Positions 1 to 12,212 of a stretch of DNA of 64,000 nucleotides are shown here, piece by piece. The stretch is taken from assembly GCA_026261815.1 (NCBI GenBank), contig JAMPIT010000894.1, positions 58,251,647-58,315,646 on the forward strand. The letters run 5' to 3'. Each line of letters opens with the position of its first letter. Position 1 is the stretch's first letter. Below the pieces are notes generated by a model, which did not search any database, was not told the DNA's origin, and worked only from the letters and a program-made list of their open reading frames with translations. The stretch comes from Monarcha castaneiventris obscurior. Taxonomy: Eukaryota; Chordata; Aves; Passeriformes; Monarchidae. The position numbers and the translations under genes are program-made.

Positions 1-2284
1 CAAAATAATACTGAAGTAATGTTAATGTGAAGGTTTTGTGCATTTAATCTCTCAGATAAACACTGGGTGACTACCTTTCCCCACTATAGACACCCTTTCC
101 TGTGAAGACAAGTTTCTCAGTGCCAACAGATGGGCTCTCTGCTGGTATCAGAGCAGTGCCTGAGGGTACCTGCTAAATGCTTGGTTGGCCTCAGAAAAAT
201 GATCTTCCTGTTGGCCTGAAGGAAGATGTCTATTCCTAATTTTCATGAGGTTTCTGCCTCATGAACCTTTCTGTAAGGTTTCTGCCCAAGTTATCCTTAT
301 TCTCCTGAAGGAAGACAATGAAAAACATCACTGGGATAGGCTTTATTCAGTGTGTGTGGGCGAGGGAGAAGCAGGAACTTCTCTGCATCTAGGAAGCATG
401 CATAGGGTCCATGACAGCTCAGGGAGAAATACCAGGGAACTTCAGCCACTGACACTAAGTAACTGCTGTGCAAGAATGTGCTTTAAAATTGTGTTTGTCT
501 TGTTTTCCTGATGACATACCTGACTTTATAGCAAGGATTTTGCCTTCAACGCTGATCCATAACATCAGAGCATCACCATGTAGGAGCCTGATGGCAGAGC
601 AAAAGCAGAGGGCAGAATTAGTTCTCAGCATTAGACTCTTGTTTATATGAGACATTCAGTTCATTAAATACTTCCAGGTGACCTATAGCTTGTCCATCTG
701 CTTCACACTTCCTCTCCTCCTGTTCCTGAGCTCAGATGGGTCTGTAACTGGAGCCTGGACTCACACAAGTGTTTTCAGGCTGTGTTGGCCTTGGCAGAGG
801 GTGAAAGCTGCATGTTTGGTTGCGCAATAGCTTTGCTCACCAGCTTTCAGATGCCACTGTTGTTGTCCAATGTGAGGAAAGTGAGCCAAGATCCTCATGA
901 CTGGGAAGGGGGTCTGATTATCCATACAATGGCAGGCATGCCTGCTTCTTGGTGTCCTGTTTCGAAACAGCAAATGCTTTTTGCTGCTCTCAGGCACAGT
1001 ACAGCTTGGTGACAGAAGTGCTCCAAATGCGCCTGTGATTCTTTTTCTTTGTACCATATCATGAGACAATCAATCCATGAGACAGGAGGTTTGTGTTTAC
1101 ACTGCACCTGCTGCTCTCCTTGCTGGACTGATACTGAGGCAGCATTCCACTGTATTAACCTACTATGTGTTGCCCTTCCCTGTGCTACTAAGAAAAACTC
1201 TGCCTACACAATGGCAGTCCTGCTGCCATTGGACCATTTGCCATGGTTTACTTAAATGTAGAACATCAAAGGAACAATGAAATATTGTCTGCCAGCATCT
1301 CTCTGTCTGTCTCCTAGAGTACTTTGTGGATGAGTCTGAAGGGATGCTAAGATGAGACAGCCTCAGATTAGGTGCTGCTTTGTACTCTTTCAGGTTCAGG
1401 CTTTGAATTCCTCAAATTTTGTGTTGGGGTTTATTCCCTTGTAAGCTGAGCCTTTATAAATAATGAAAGTGAGAGAAACCTGATCTGGTAAACTAATAAT
1501 TGAACGCTTTAGGTAATATAACGTGAAAGCAGCAGTACAAGATAAGATTCCTTGTACAGCTCAACCATTAGATGACTGTCTAGGGCAAATTATGCAGACA
1601 CAAATGTGTTTCAGATTTGGGGTTTGCTGTCAAAAGTGTCATAACAGACTATTTCAGTGGTCTGGGCCATGATTTGACATGTGCTCAGTGGCAATTGGTT
1701 AATTGTTTGCAAAATATTTTATCCTCTGACAAATCTTTAAACCCATCATATGGGAAATGAGGCAATATGACTTCACCAACGCTTACTCTAGGGAAGTAGA
1801 GTGTCTCTGCAAGTCTTGTGTGCATGGAAGAAAAGGTGTCTGTGAGATTAGAACTGAGGCTATTGTAAGGAAAGAGAATATGACACGAGAAACAGTTGTG
1901 GTCAAACACCTTCAATAGTGCCAACACGATCTCTCTGGAAACTGAGATAAAAGATGTGGTTTGATTGAAATGGTGTCTTACTCTTGCCATTTAGAGGTGC
2001 GATGCTGTGGACTAGATGGGAGTGGGAACATAATTCCATATAGGTGTACGGGCTGAGTATCTGCTTACGTGCACTTATATCTGCACATAGGGAAAGAAAG
2101 TAATGTAAATAAAAGACATGAAGAACTAAAATGACTGCTAGCCTTTATTTCTATTTCAGATCAATTACTGAAGGCTGTGTTACACAGAGTATTCATTTCA
2201 AGAAATGCTTGCAGTTAATGGCAGTTGTAGACACAAGTTGTAGATATGCAATGTAATGTGTCTGTTATTCTGTGATTTTTAAAT
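1..2284. other. unique AT-rich DNA, no gene seen
   Basis: No recognisable exon, repeat family or RNA gene. The short open frames lie on both strands, overlap each other and show no familiar domain. It is most likely intergenic or intronic. Confidence 0.6.
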
Positions 2285-3112
2285 TTGATAGAAGAGATTA
2301 TAATATTTCATTTGGAAGAGACCTACAATGCTCCTCTAGAGCAACTCCCATACCACTTCTGGGCTGTCCAAAAGTTAAAGCATATAATGAAGGGCATTGT
2401 CCAAATGCCTCTAAACCACTACAAGCCTGAGGCATCACCTACCTCTCTAGGAAGCTGTTCCAGCATTTGACCACCTCTTCTTAAAGAAACGCCTCCTAAT
2501 ATCCAGTCTGAACTTACCCCAGCACAGCTTTGAACCATTTCTACTCATCACTGGGTCCCAGGGAGAAGAGATTGCCATCCTCTCCTCCTACCCTCGCCAG
2601 GAAACTGTGGAGAGCAATGAGGTCACCCCTCAGCCTCCTTTTCTCCAAACTAGACAAGCCCAAAATCCTTGTGGCTCCTCATAGGACATCCTTTCCAACC
2701 CTTTCACCAGCTTTGTTGTTCTTCTCTGGATGCATTCAAGGACCTTCACATTCAAACTGTGGGGCCCAGAACTGCACACAGCACTGGAGGTGAGGCCTCA
2801 CCAAGGCTGGACTCAGCAGGATAATCACCTCTTGTGCTCGGCTGGCTGAGCTGTGTTTGATGCTCCCCAGGATGGAGTTTGCCCTCCAGGCTACCAGGGC
2901 ACACTGCTGGCTTCTAGTGGGCTGCTGCTGACAGGCACCCCCAGATCCCTGTCTGCAGGGCTGCTCTCCAGACCTTCCTCTCCCAATTTATACCTGTGTC
3001 TGGTGCTACTCCATGCCAGATGCAGAATCCAGCATTTGGACTTGTTAAATTCCATCACACTGATCCTTCTCCAATGTTCCAGTCTATCCAGATTCCTCTG
3101 GAAGGAATCTAT
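2285..3112 (-). repeat. CR1 LINE fragment, old copy
   Basis: The reverse strand reads as the 3' part of a CR1 non-LTR retrotransposon. Recognisable landmarks on the + strand are the block around 2395-2420 (antisense of the ORF2 C-terminus), the 'cctcctaatatccagtctgaac' type segment near 2490-2515, 'ggtcacccctcagcctcctt' near 2620 and 'gcccagaactgcacacagca' near 2764. It is 5'-truncated, as most CR1 copies are. It has many substitutions and broken frames, and the terminal octamer repeat is not recognisable, so it belongs to an older subfamily than the copy at 40.3 kb. Open frames on both strands here are by-products of the decayed ORF2. The left and right limits are approximate. Confidence 0.88.
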
Positions 3113-3662
3113 ATGATGTCTCTTCATGAGAAACTTCTCTATTTTATTTCCTAGCATGGGATTAATTTTTTTTCCCTCAGTTATAGGGCAGTGTGACGAC
3201 ATGTTGGCTGCCTTTGTCGTAAATATGAATGACTCTTCTTTGTCAGGAGCTGTGGTCTTCCTCCGGCTTTCTGCCGAACGTGTACATGCCTGATGGAGCT
3301 TGAAGCCACCTAGGGAAGAGCTGTGTTTTGTCTGCTGGATAACAGGCAGGCACTGGCACACTCTGTAACTTGTTTGCATGGTATCCTCACACTGCACACT
3401 TGTGATGTCCACATCCTCTCCATCTCAAGCATTCAGCATTTCCACAAGCCCAGATACTTCATGTTTCTGTGACCTTGCCTGCAGGTACAGGCTCCAACAT
3501 TCCAATCTTATATTGACTAAGACTTTCCAAAATATTCTCTGACATGGGCACTAATGAGTAGAAGTGATTTAATGCAGACAGGTATGCGTAGTGACAATTC
3601 TACTCCATGAAGTGAGCAAAGGCTGTGGTTTGCTCACCTTAATCCTAACACGCCATGCTGAA
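3113..3662. other. unique DNA between CR1 and LTR
   Basis: No gene is recognised. A 173-codon minus-strand open frame spans 2891-3412 but runs out of the CR1 copy into unique sequence, and it has no domain that I recognise. I treat it as accidental. Confidence 0.5.
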
Positions 3663-4098
3663 TGTCCTGGTTTCCGCCAAGGACAGTGTTAATTTTTTGC
3701 AGTGGCTAAGAGGGTGTGTACAGACCCTAATGTTATTCAATAACACCCCACATCATTGCTGGGGACAAGGGACTCTCTTGCTTCTGATAAGAAGGGCAGG
3801 GCTTCCAGTCAACAAAGTGTGGTAGGGGAAGCCATCTGCCATTTGTTCGTCACCCAGAGTTCTCAGTGAGCATTTTTTCACGCAAATCACCGTCTCTTCT
3901 GTGTACTTTTGTTACTACTATCGTTGCTGTTACTGTTCTTTTTCTTATCTCACTGCTGTTTCCAGTAAATTGTTCTTACGTCAACCCATGATCCCTGCCT
4001 TCTGTGCCTCCCATTGGAGAGCGGTGGAGAGGAGAGTTTTTTACTGGTCTTTTTACTGGGAGTACTAAATTGGGGAATACCATTCCCAAACCTTGACA
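3663..4098 (+). mobile_element. solo LTR, avian ERVL-like family
   Basis: A complete LTR of about 436 bp. It opens with TGTCCTGGTTTCCGCC and closes with CCTTGACA, giving the canonical TG...CA ends. The pyrimidine-rich middle has an AGTAAA at 3964-3969, where this family has its poly(A) signal, followed by TTGTTCTTACGTCAACCCATG. Its 3' end (CTAAATTGGGGAATACC) matches that of the LTR at 50527-50944, so both belong to one family. No gag, pol or env sequence is adjacent, so it is a solo LTR left by recombination. The flanking pentamers, CTGAA on the left and CTGCT on the right, match only partly, as expected for a decayed 5-bp target duplication. Assignment to ERVL comes from my memory of the family ends and was not searched. 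Confidence 0.82.
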
Positions 4099-5550
4099 CT
4101 GCTTTATCTCAGATGGGGGAGAATACAACACACGTCCAAGAATACTATGCACATCCATTCAAAGATTACACACACACATTTTTAACAGGTGTTTCATTTA
4201 TCTGCTCAGTACCTTGACCAAATTACTTGGCACATCATCCTACACCTCTCTCCTTTCAAATTTAATTTACCCTAACTATATTAAGTAAAGCTTCATCTCA
4301 ATATCATCATCACAGCATTGCTCAAGTTCCAATTTGGCACAGCAGAAGAAAGAAGCTCAACAAGAAGCTCCAGTCTAGGAGAAATTACACTCTGAGGTAA
4401 ATGTGTTTCCAGGGGAAATAATTTTCAGCCTTAGGCCCTGAATCTTAACTCACACCGTAATCCCAGAGTTCAGACATCTCAGAAATATGAGGGAAGTTTA
4501 AAACCTAAATGTAAGTTAAGAAGTTAAAGATTAGCATGAGTGCTCAGTCTTAAGAACTTTGTAATTTCACCTTCTGCTTTTTGTAGCTTTGCTGTATGGT
4601 TTGCTTTTTTTTTAGTCAAAGTAGTGGAGTCAATTATATAAGCTTCAGAGTATCAAAAAAGGGTAAGGTGTTAAAGCAATACAAGGTTATTTTCATCTCC
4701 TGGAAAGATAAGTAAATTTAAGAACAAAGGATTTTGCTGCAATTAAAACATTCAGTGCTTTGGTGCCTGCTAGCTTTGGTCTCATCACAAAAAAGTGTTT
4801 CTTTATCAGTGTAAAAGATATTTTGCCTTTTTTTTTCTATTAATGTTTATTAAAAATCCTCTGAGGAATGTATCAGATGCAACAGACAGACTTCAAGCTT
4901 TAGAGGATAAGCACTAAATACACATTTAGATAATAATTTAACATCAAAATCTCATTATGGATTTGTAGCCACTATTATGAGTTTTAAAGTACTATATTTA
5001 TGCATTTTGTAAAATTAGGATTTGCTGAACAGAAACAACAGCTGTGCAGAGTTTGGCTCTGTTTCAGGTGCATGCCTTCCTCAGGGAGACCCAGTACATT
5101 CTGCCTGGCCTTGCACTCTGAATTTATGGGTATTTCTAGACAGAAAAGAAAAGGCATAAAACTAATAACTTCCTACTGCTACTTGTTCTTTAAAATCACG
5201 AAGAATTTTGTGCTCTTACAGAACCCTCTGCAAGGATTTAAAAAGTTTTACAAGCATTACTGCATAAAGCTGCTTATACTCACTCAGAGTTAAAGTGATG
5301 GCATAGGTATAGTGCATTCTTCACTGGTCTCCAGTAAAGGATAGAACATTGCCTATTATCACATTATTGCATCACTCTGTATTCTGAAAGTCCTCAGTTA
5401 CTAAATGGTTAACTATTGCTATTAAATATGTTTTTCCGTGGTGGTAGTGCTCAGGAGTTTTAACATGGAACAGGACCCAAAACCAGTATAATATACAAAA
5501 GAGAGAAAGCCCCTGCCTCAAAATGCTTGAAAGGTGAGATGGTATGATAC
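4099..5550. other. unique AT-rich DNA, no gene seen
   Basis: No gene, RNA gene or clear repeat is seen. Short A/T runs occur, for example near 4605-4612 and 4830. Confidence 0.55.
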
Positions 5551-5598
5551 AGGATGGTCTTAGAGGTCTCTTCCAACCTCAACAGTTCTATGATTCTA
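5551..5598 (+). repeat. CR1 3'-tail fragment
   Basis: About 48 bp matching the extreme 3' end of CR1 in sense orientation: 'gaggtctcttccaacctc' followed by 'agttctatgattcta', the start of the terminal octamer-type repeat. Only the tail remains, which is a typical severe 5' truncation. Confidence 0.8.
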
Positions 5599-6695
5599 CA
5601 TACCAAGAAAGAAGACAGTACTGGTCAGCACAGCAGGCTGGAATTAGACACATCAGTAGCCCACATCCTGTTTTGTAGGCATCATGTAAAAGAATGTACC
5701 TGCTGGTGAATGGCAGTAGATACTCTTCAACGAATGAAGGCTGGTAGGAATAAAAGTGTCCTTAGCAGTTGGAGTGAGTAGTTTAGCCTTGATTCACTGG
5801 AGGTAAGAGGAGTGTCTAGCATAAGCAACGTAAAGATGAAGAAGCATGGGCAGATGAGTCAGAAAAATTCTCTTGGTAGTTCATTCAGGATGGAGATCAG
5901 TGGGGCAGGGATGCATTTGTCAAGGTAGGAGGTTGCAATATTTGATATAAATATAAGAGTTTGGATAAAAGCTTTGTTTGAATAAACTCCAGTTTCAGAG
6001 GTCTTGTACAGAAAGAAATGAGAGATATTATGACATAAACTGGACATCAAAACTTAGAATGAGACTTCCTTTCCTTTGTCAGGAGGGACAATTAACCTCT
6101 TTTTTAAAATTTTTATTTTAATATTTCTGAGTGAGTTCATTTTGTTTTCTAGCATCAGGCTAGAAACCATACTTGTTTAGATTAAAGATGTTGGTTTGAC
6201 AGGAGTCAGTTTTATGGCAAAACTCAGAATACTGCTGTCTAAACTTTCAAATGAGGTGCCAGAAACAAGAAACTTCATACAAATATCAGCTATATTTTTT
6301 TTAGAAGTTCTGGCACTCAGGATTTCACTAAAAGCTGAAAAACACTGCTAAATTGTGCAGCAAATTAGAATTGAATTAGAACTGGGCATTTATTCCTCGA
6401 TAAAACTCTTGAATTTTTAAATTACTTTTGTGACTTCTTTTGTCATCTGTTTAGAGATTTCTGAATACTTGAGACTAGCATTGTTTCTCATTGTACATAC
6501 TTGTTTATATAGCCCTGTTACTTGGTAACATGCGTTGTTGCAATGCCAGTTGTAGTTTTACACAGGTCAGCATATGAATATCAGTGCCTTTCAGCCAAGC
6601 ATTCCAATATTACTTTATACTATTTTTTTTGTAGATACAAATTCCTAAAAGAATGTTTGGCATCTTCATACTGTGCTAGATAGCTACAGATGGTA
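5599..6695. other. unique AT-rich DNA, no gene seen
   Basis: No supportable feature. Open frames are short and unconserved in appearance. Confidence 0.55.
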
Positions 6696-7073
6696 TCACA
6701 GAATTTCAGAACATGCTGAGTTGGAAGGGACCCATCAGAATCATCGAGTCCAACTCCTGGCCCTTCACACGACACCCTAAGAATTCCATCATGTGCCTGA
6801 GAGCATTGTCCAAACGCTTCTTGAGCTCTGTCAGGCTGGTGCTGGGACCACTTCCCTGGGGAGCCTGTTCCAGTGCCCAACTGGGTTGAAGAACCTTTTC
6901 CTGATATCCAACCTAAACCTCTCTTGACTCAGCTTCATGCTCTTTCCTCTGGTACTGTCACTGGGCATCAGAGAGCAGAGATCATTGCCTGTCCCTCCTC
7001 TTCCCATCATGAGAAAGCAGCAGACTGCCACGAGATTTCCCCTCAGTCTCCTCTTCTCAAGGCTGGACAGACC
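6696..7073 (-). repeat. CR1 LINE 3' fragment
   Basis: The reverse strand is CR1. The + strand begins with a degraded terminal repeat ('tcacagaatttcagaa'), followed by 'gttggaagggaccc' and 'gagtccaactcc', then the antisense ORF2 tail. In translation the minus strand still shows [19 protein letters not shown], the diagnostic CR1 ORF2 C-terminal motif, at about 6860-6920. The reading frame changes between this motif and the end of the ORF, so the copy is frameshifted and dead. It ends against the hairpin at 7074. Confidence 0.92.
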
Positions 7074-7102
7074 AAGTATAGAGACCTTCTGTCTCTATAC
7101 TT
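7074..7102. repeat. perfect inverted repeat (12-bp arms, 5-nt loop)
   Basis: AAGTATAGAGAC (7074-7085) is the exact reverse complement of GTCTCTATACTT (7091-7102), separated by CTTCT. It sits exactly where CR1 homology stops. Confidence 0.9.
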
Positions 7103-8310
7103 AGCAAATGTAGGCTGTTTCCCCATATATTTTTGCTACTTTCCACCTGAGAAAATGAAATTACGAATTTAGTAGATCAGGGACACCTTAATCTCTAATG
7201 AACCATCAAACTGTAAATTACCTGATGATCTCATTAATTTATTAATTCCACACTGAACTGACAGCAAAACTGAAAGGAAAGCCTAGGTTTTTCCAAAGCT
7301 AGGCTTATACAAAACTTACCTATTTGTGTGGGCAGTCAAATATGCTTAAGGGTTTATGGTTTAATCTCCAGATCTTAAAAATGAGACTGATTAATACTTA
7401 CCTAGATCCCTGCAGAAGCTACCTCTTTGTCTTCCACATGGAGCTCTATCTTCACTTTGTGAAAAGTTACAAGTTTTAATGTCAGGTAGACAATGTATGG
7501 ACAATGAAGCATGATGTAATTTTTGTGTGATTTACCAGATTGAGTCAAAAGCTCACAGCACAAGAAACTTCACTTCTGCTTGATGATTCACAGGGAAATT
7601 ATAGACTTCTTTGTCTTTGCCAGGATATTTACTCAACTGACTCCAGTTAAGAGTTCACCTTTTTTGGGCAGTGTAGACATGGCTTGAGTTATGTAAACTA
7701 ACTTCTTGACCTCTGGAAGCTGCTTGTGATTGCATGCCCTCAAAGGTTATGGGTTTACTTTAGTAAACATTAATTTTTTATACACTTCACATCTCTTACT
7801 CTAACCTCCTCCTAAAAAATTCAATATAATCTTATTCCAGTACCATTTCCATCTTCAATACTGTGTCTCCATCTGACTCTGAAATCAGCATGTGCCCCCT
7901 AACCTCTCATGACAGGGACTGAAATTGCTGTCTATTGATATATCTTTTAAATTGCATTGTTGAATATAATCATTACACTCATGGTGCTTGACACCACATT
8001 CCAGAGTGTCAGTAATTGTATGGGTTCTCCTACTGCACTCTCTTAACTGTGCTATCTGCCAAAATCTTTTTGAACACAACCTTCTTCTCTACAGCAAACC
8101 TACCCATTACCTTGAGAAAGACCCTTTAGAAACTATTTTGCTTGGTTAGCAAAGGAAGTGGTAGCAGAGGTGCGGGAATTTTCTTACTTTCCAAGGACAC
8201 TGAATAGGAACAATGTAGGTTTCCTCTCTTTTATATTGGACTTGCTTCACTTTTCATCAGCTATGCTCATATTTAATTATTTGTGCTCCTATAATTCAAA
8301 ATAAAGTAAA
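7103..8310. other. unique AT-rich DNA, no gene seen
   Basis: Nothing recognisable as a gene, RNA or repeat family. Confidence 0.55.
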
Positions 8311-8400
8311 AATCGTAGAAAGGGTTGGGTTGAAAGAGACCTTAAAGATTATCCAGTTCAAACCTCCTGCCTTTAGCACGGATACCTTTCACTAGACCAG
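8311..8400 (-). repeat. short CR1 3' fragment
   Basis: The + strand reads 'gttgggttgaaagagacc', 'ttaaagattatccagttc' and 'cctttcactagaccag', matching the antisense CR1 3' UTR. About 90 bp remain. The terminal repeat is reduced to a single degraded unit. Confidence 0.85.
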
Positions 8401-9258
8401 TTTGCAACAAAATGACTAAGCTAAAGCCTATTTAAGAGAGCTAGATTTAGTTGTTCAGATGGTTCTCACATGTAAACAATGGTGATTGATGTCCTGAAGT
8501 AATGGAAACTAATTTAGCATTTCAACCTAACATCAACAGAGACTACCTGTGAGATGACACTCATTTGGTATGTAAGCAATAAAGCTGTTGTGCTTGTCCA
8601 GCACTGCTTGGCAGTAGAGATGCCAACTTTTACAACCACTAAAATGAGAGGTTAATCAGTTTCTTATTCATAAAGCAGAAATAAACTTGATTCCCTCACC
8701 CTACTTCAGGTGGCTGACAGAGAGCAAGCTACTATTTTAGAGAGACAGAGCAAAAGGCAATGTAAGAAAGGACAAAAGGACCTGAAAGGCAGAGGAAACC
8801 AGTCATTTAATATTTTATCTTTATGTTTAAATTGTTGCTTTTGAATTTCCTGAATCTTAATTTAAGAAATCTCTTGTGTTATTTTGGCTGTAAATTATTT
8901 ACACGTTTCCCCATCTTCTATGGTACTCTGTTTCTGGGCTTCCTGCAAGATCTCATCACCTTCTAGCAACATGCTGAGGCACTGCTGTAATCTGTCAAAA
9001 AGGAAGGGAGATAGGGCTAACAAAGTGATGCTCTGGGATTTATACTAGCATGAATTGTCAAAGATAAATAACTAATTATGTGTTTTCTCAATTCTGAAAA
9101 GCTGTGGAAAATTTTGTTAGAATCATTCATTAACCAGCATTTTTGCCCTTTGTTGTTAAATCTTACGCATCTCTCCTTTTTTTCTTCAAACTTAGTGAAA
9201 AACTCTTACATTTGTACATCTTCCTGCTTGAAGAAATCTACTTACCATTACATGTTTG
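8401..9258. other. unique AT-rich DNA, no gene seen
   Basis: No supportable gene or repeat. The sequence is AT-rich up to the sharp GC increase at the LTR starting near 9265. Confidence 0.55.
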
Positions 9259-9264
9259 GTGGTA
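9259..9264. repeat. left copy of putative 6-bp target duplication (GTGGTA)
   Basis: Identical to 9636-9641 on the other side of the LTR-like block. The match extends to seven bases (GTGGTAT) if the element is taken to start one base later. Confidence 0.55.
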
Positions 9265-9635
9265 TAATACTGTATTTTGCCTGGTTCCATGGGGTCCCGC
9301 GTGGCCCCGCAGTTGCCTGGGCAGGTTCAGTATTAAGTCCGTGACAAAGAGAGTCGGGAAGGGTATCTGCTTGCATTCCGGAAGGATTTATTCATGTTCA
9401 CTGTCGAAGTACGCAGAGGCAAATACTAGGACAATGGCAAACTCAGGGTTTTTCCCGGGGCTGGGGGAAAGGCGGGACCAAGGAGCAGGGACCAGTGGGA
9501 GAGCTCTGGGAGAGTGACCAGGCTGACAGACAACCGCGGAGTTCAAACTGGGACGGGTCATCCCAAAGAGGAATGCACCTCGGGGGGGAGCCCCTCCGGT
9601 CACCCCAACACAATATATGTTCACTGGCCACCACA
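9265..9635 (-). mobile_element. CpG-rich solo LTR, young-looking, with apparent target-site duplication
   Basis: A discrete GC- and CpG-rich block of about 371 bp in AT-rich surroundings. Read on the minus strand it starts TGTGGTGGCCAGTGAAC. It has a GC-rich middle, an AATAAA poly(A) signal in the sequence GAACATGAATAAATCC (about 9384-9399) and a short downstream U5-like region rich in TCCCGACTCTC. The hexamer GTGGTA flanks it on both sides (9259-9264 and 9636-9641). With these limits the minus-strand element ends ...AGTATTA, giving TG...TA rather than TG...CA, so the U5 boundary could lie a few bases inside. No internal retroviral genes lie next to it. The high CpG content suggests a recent insertion. 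The family was not identified. Confidence 0.72.
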
Positions 9636-9641
9636 GTGGTA
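9636..9641. repeat. right copy of putative 6-bp target duplication (GTGGTA)
   Basis: Pairs with 9259-9264. A six-base duplication fits alpha/beta-type or ERVK-type integration better than the 5 bp typical of ERVL. Confidence 0.55.
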
Positions 9642-11848
9642 TTTTGTTCCATTCAATTTAAAATATCTCAGGTAAGAGAGAAACTTCTGTATCTTTCAGA
9701 CCTGACAGTACAGTCCAGAACATCTCACTATTAGGTATATTTTCCCTGTGAAATTAGCCAAAACAGTCCTCTCTTCTTTGCATCCTATTCCACATAGGGC
9801 TGTATACATCTTAATTTTTCTCCCTCCACTGTATTTCTCCTTTCAGACACGCAGACAAGAGAGACTGTTGTTTGGCACCTGTAATTTTGCCAAACTGCAG
9901 CCAAGATTATATTGTGCAGCATCCACATCAGCAAGCACAGGCTGAGCAAACCTCCATGGGAACTGCAGCATATCCAAATGTACCAAGGCACAGTGTGCCT
10001 TGGCAGGGGTGAGTACAAACAGGGTTTCTTAATTTCCCTGGCCACATTTCATTGTAAACTCTCATTCCATTAGCCCTCCATATTTCTCTTAGGTTTGGTT
10101 CAGGATTACTGCTTTCAAATTTCCACACCTCTGCGCCACACCCCCCCCCCCGCCCCCATTTTCTGAGAAAAGTGTCAGTGCTTTACTGTTTGGATTCATT
10201 CATAGTAATAAAATCTATTTAGGCTCTGCTTCAGTTTCTGGACATCTTCATTTTTAAATTAAGATAACTAAAGCAGAAGAGCACTTTGTCTTTTATGACC
10301 AAGAGAATATAAAATGTCACTGATGGAGCTGGAAAGCCTTTTGCCTTTCATAGGACAGTTGGCATTTAGTTCCTCCAGTGCAAGGTATATATATCCAGAG
10401 CCACATGGATGTGAGTAACCCTATGAAGTGCTTAGAAATGTCTACCTACTGAATGTAAATTGTCCTTATCATGGACTTCTTCAGTCCCACAGCTGCATTC
10501 TTCACTACTGTGGGAGATCCCAACCTGAGTATCAAATTTTCTGCGGTTGATTTTTAATTAGATTTATCAACTATGGTAGGCTGACTTTCAGAAAGTGTAA
10601 TAGACAAAACAGTAACTGTGGGAATAAAAGGAATATCTTTTTCTTTACTGGCAGCATTCTTGCTTTGACTGTTTGACCTCTTCCCAAGGTCAATTAAAAG
10701 CCTCAGAGGAACTGGAGTTGATGTAAATCAACTTTGCCATTGTCCATTAGGTGGATGGAGAACATTTCATAAAAATTAAAATAGGTTTCCAGGGAGACCT
10801 TCTCAGTAAGTGACTTGTCCAAGAATTGAAGATCAGACCTTTTCACAGGACAATTCACTGGTTTGCTCATGTGTTCTCATTCAGACTTGGTGCCCCCAGA
10901 TGTTCTTTTTGTGGCACAGTGGTGTCAAATCAACCATCAACACGCTCAGCTGGAGTCCTTCCCCTTCCATGTCTCCCATCCTCTGGTCCAGTATATAATC
11001 TGTTTAAGTACCTTGTTCACTCTGTATGAGAGAAACAAGTCATTATCAGGGAATAATACTATTTGACGGTGGCTGATAGGAAAAGGAAAAAGCCACAAAA
11101 ATGAGCACTAAATGACGATGATCCTGTTGACTGCAAGAACTATCTTTGACGAGTTCTAAACAATCAGAAACTTCAGTTTGTTTTCAGCATATGCTCCCAG
11201 GGGAAGGTCATCTGATTCATATCCGTCAAATGTTGAAAGGATGAGTCACAGTCAAACAAATCACACTTTTCTAACTGTCTTTACACATATGGAAGGGAAT
11301 AATCTCTCTTCATTTAAAAGGACTTTCTCTTTTTCTTAGTAGACAACACTCAATAACTTAGTCCCATGCTATCTGTTTTCCTTGTATTATGAATATTTAC
11401 TCCTCTCTATATCCATAAATAATACATAATCTACAGTTGCCTCATTTTTCTCTTATGACCTTTATACACATCCTGTACTTTAAATCAAATTCTCTCTTAG
11501 TTACAAAAAGCTCTAATTGTCACTTGAAACTTAATTCAACATCCACCAAAAAAAAAGTCTTATCTTCAAATAATAGCTAATACCAGATCTTATATTTTTT
11601 GCTGCAAGTTGACCAACATTGGACATGAGAAGAAATACACTACTCCAGAAGTCACCAGTTTATGCCACAGCATTTAAGATGTGATAAAATGTATAAATTT
11701 CTGTGTCCCATGATCCTAATCCCATGGCTGCAACATTAATGTGTGAAAAGTGCCTGCTGCATGCACAACTCCCATAAAGCTGACAGGACACCGCCCAGAT
11801 GCTGGAAGATGTGATTGCCCCCTTGCTCTTCCACAGGTTCCTTCTCCT
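9642..11848. other. unique DNA, no gene seen
   Basis: No gene recognised. It contains the C-tract at 10141-10157. The segment around 10790-10850 weakly resembles antisense MIR ('aagtgacttgtccaag'), too little to call. Confidence 0.5.
10141..10157. repeat. poly-C tract (C11-G-C5)
   Basis: Eleven C, one G and five C in a row. The minus strand is therefore a G-run. It is a low-complexity tract and likely to vary in length or be mis-sequenced. Confidence 0.9.
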
Positions 11849-12212
11849 TCATAGAATCATAGAACGAGTTGGAAGGGACCTTAAAGCCCATCTAGTTCCA
11901 ATCCCCCTGCCATAGGCAGCAACACCTTTTGCTAGACCGGGTTGCTCAAACCCCCATCCATCCTGGCCTTGAATACTTCCAGGAATGTGGCCTCCATGCC
12001 TTCTCTGGGCAACCTGCTCCAGTGCCTCATCACCCTCTGAGTAAAGAACTTCTTCCTACATCTAATCTAAACCTCTCTACTTTTAGTATAAAACTGTTCC
12101 CCCTTGCCCTGTCACTGTCAGCCTGTGAAAAAATCGTTCTCTCTCTTTTTCATAAGCCCCTTTCAGTACTTCTCCTTGCATGCCACTTGCCCCAGGCTGC
12201 ACAGCCCCTAGG
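11849..12212 (-). repeat. CR1 LINE 3' fragment with intact terminal repeat
   Basis: The + strand begins 'tcatagaatcatagaa' (two terminal units), then 'gttggaagggaccttaaag', 'ctagttccaatccccctgcc' and 'gaacttcttcctacatctaa', the antisense of CR1 3' UTR and ORF2 tail. The match weakens after about 12170 but resumes as 'ccaggctgcacagcccc' near 12195-12212, indicating an internal deletion. It is 5'-truncated. Confidence 0.94.

Noticed and set aside
2891..3412. 173-codon minus-strand open frame
   Set aside because: It runs from unique DNA into a decayed CR1 and does not keep the CR1 ORF2 frame motifs.
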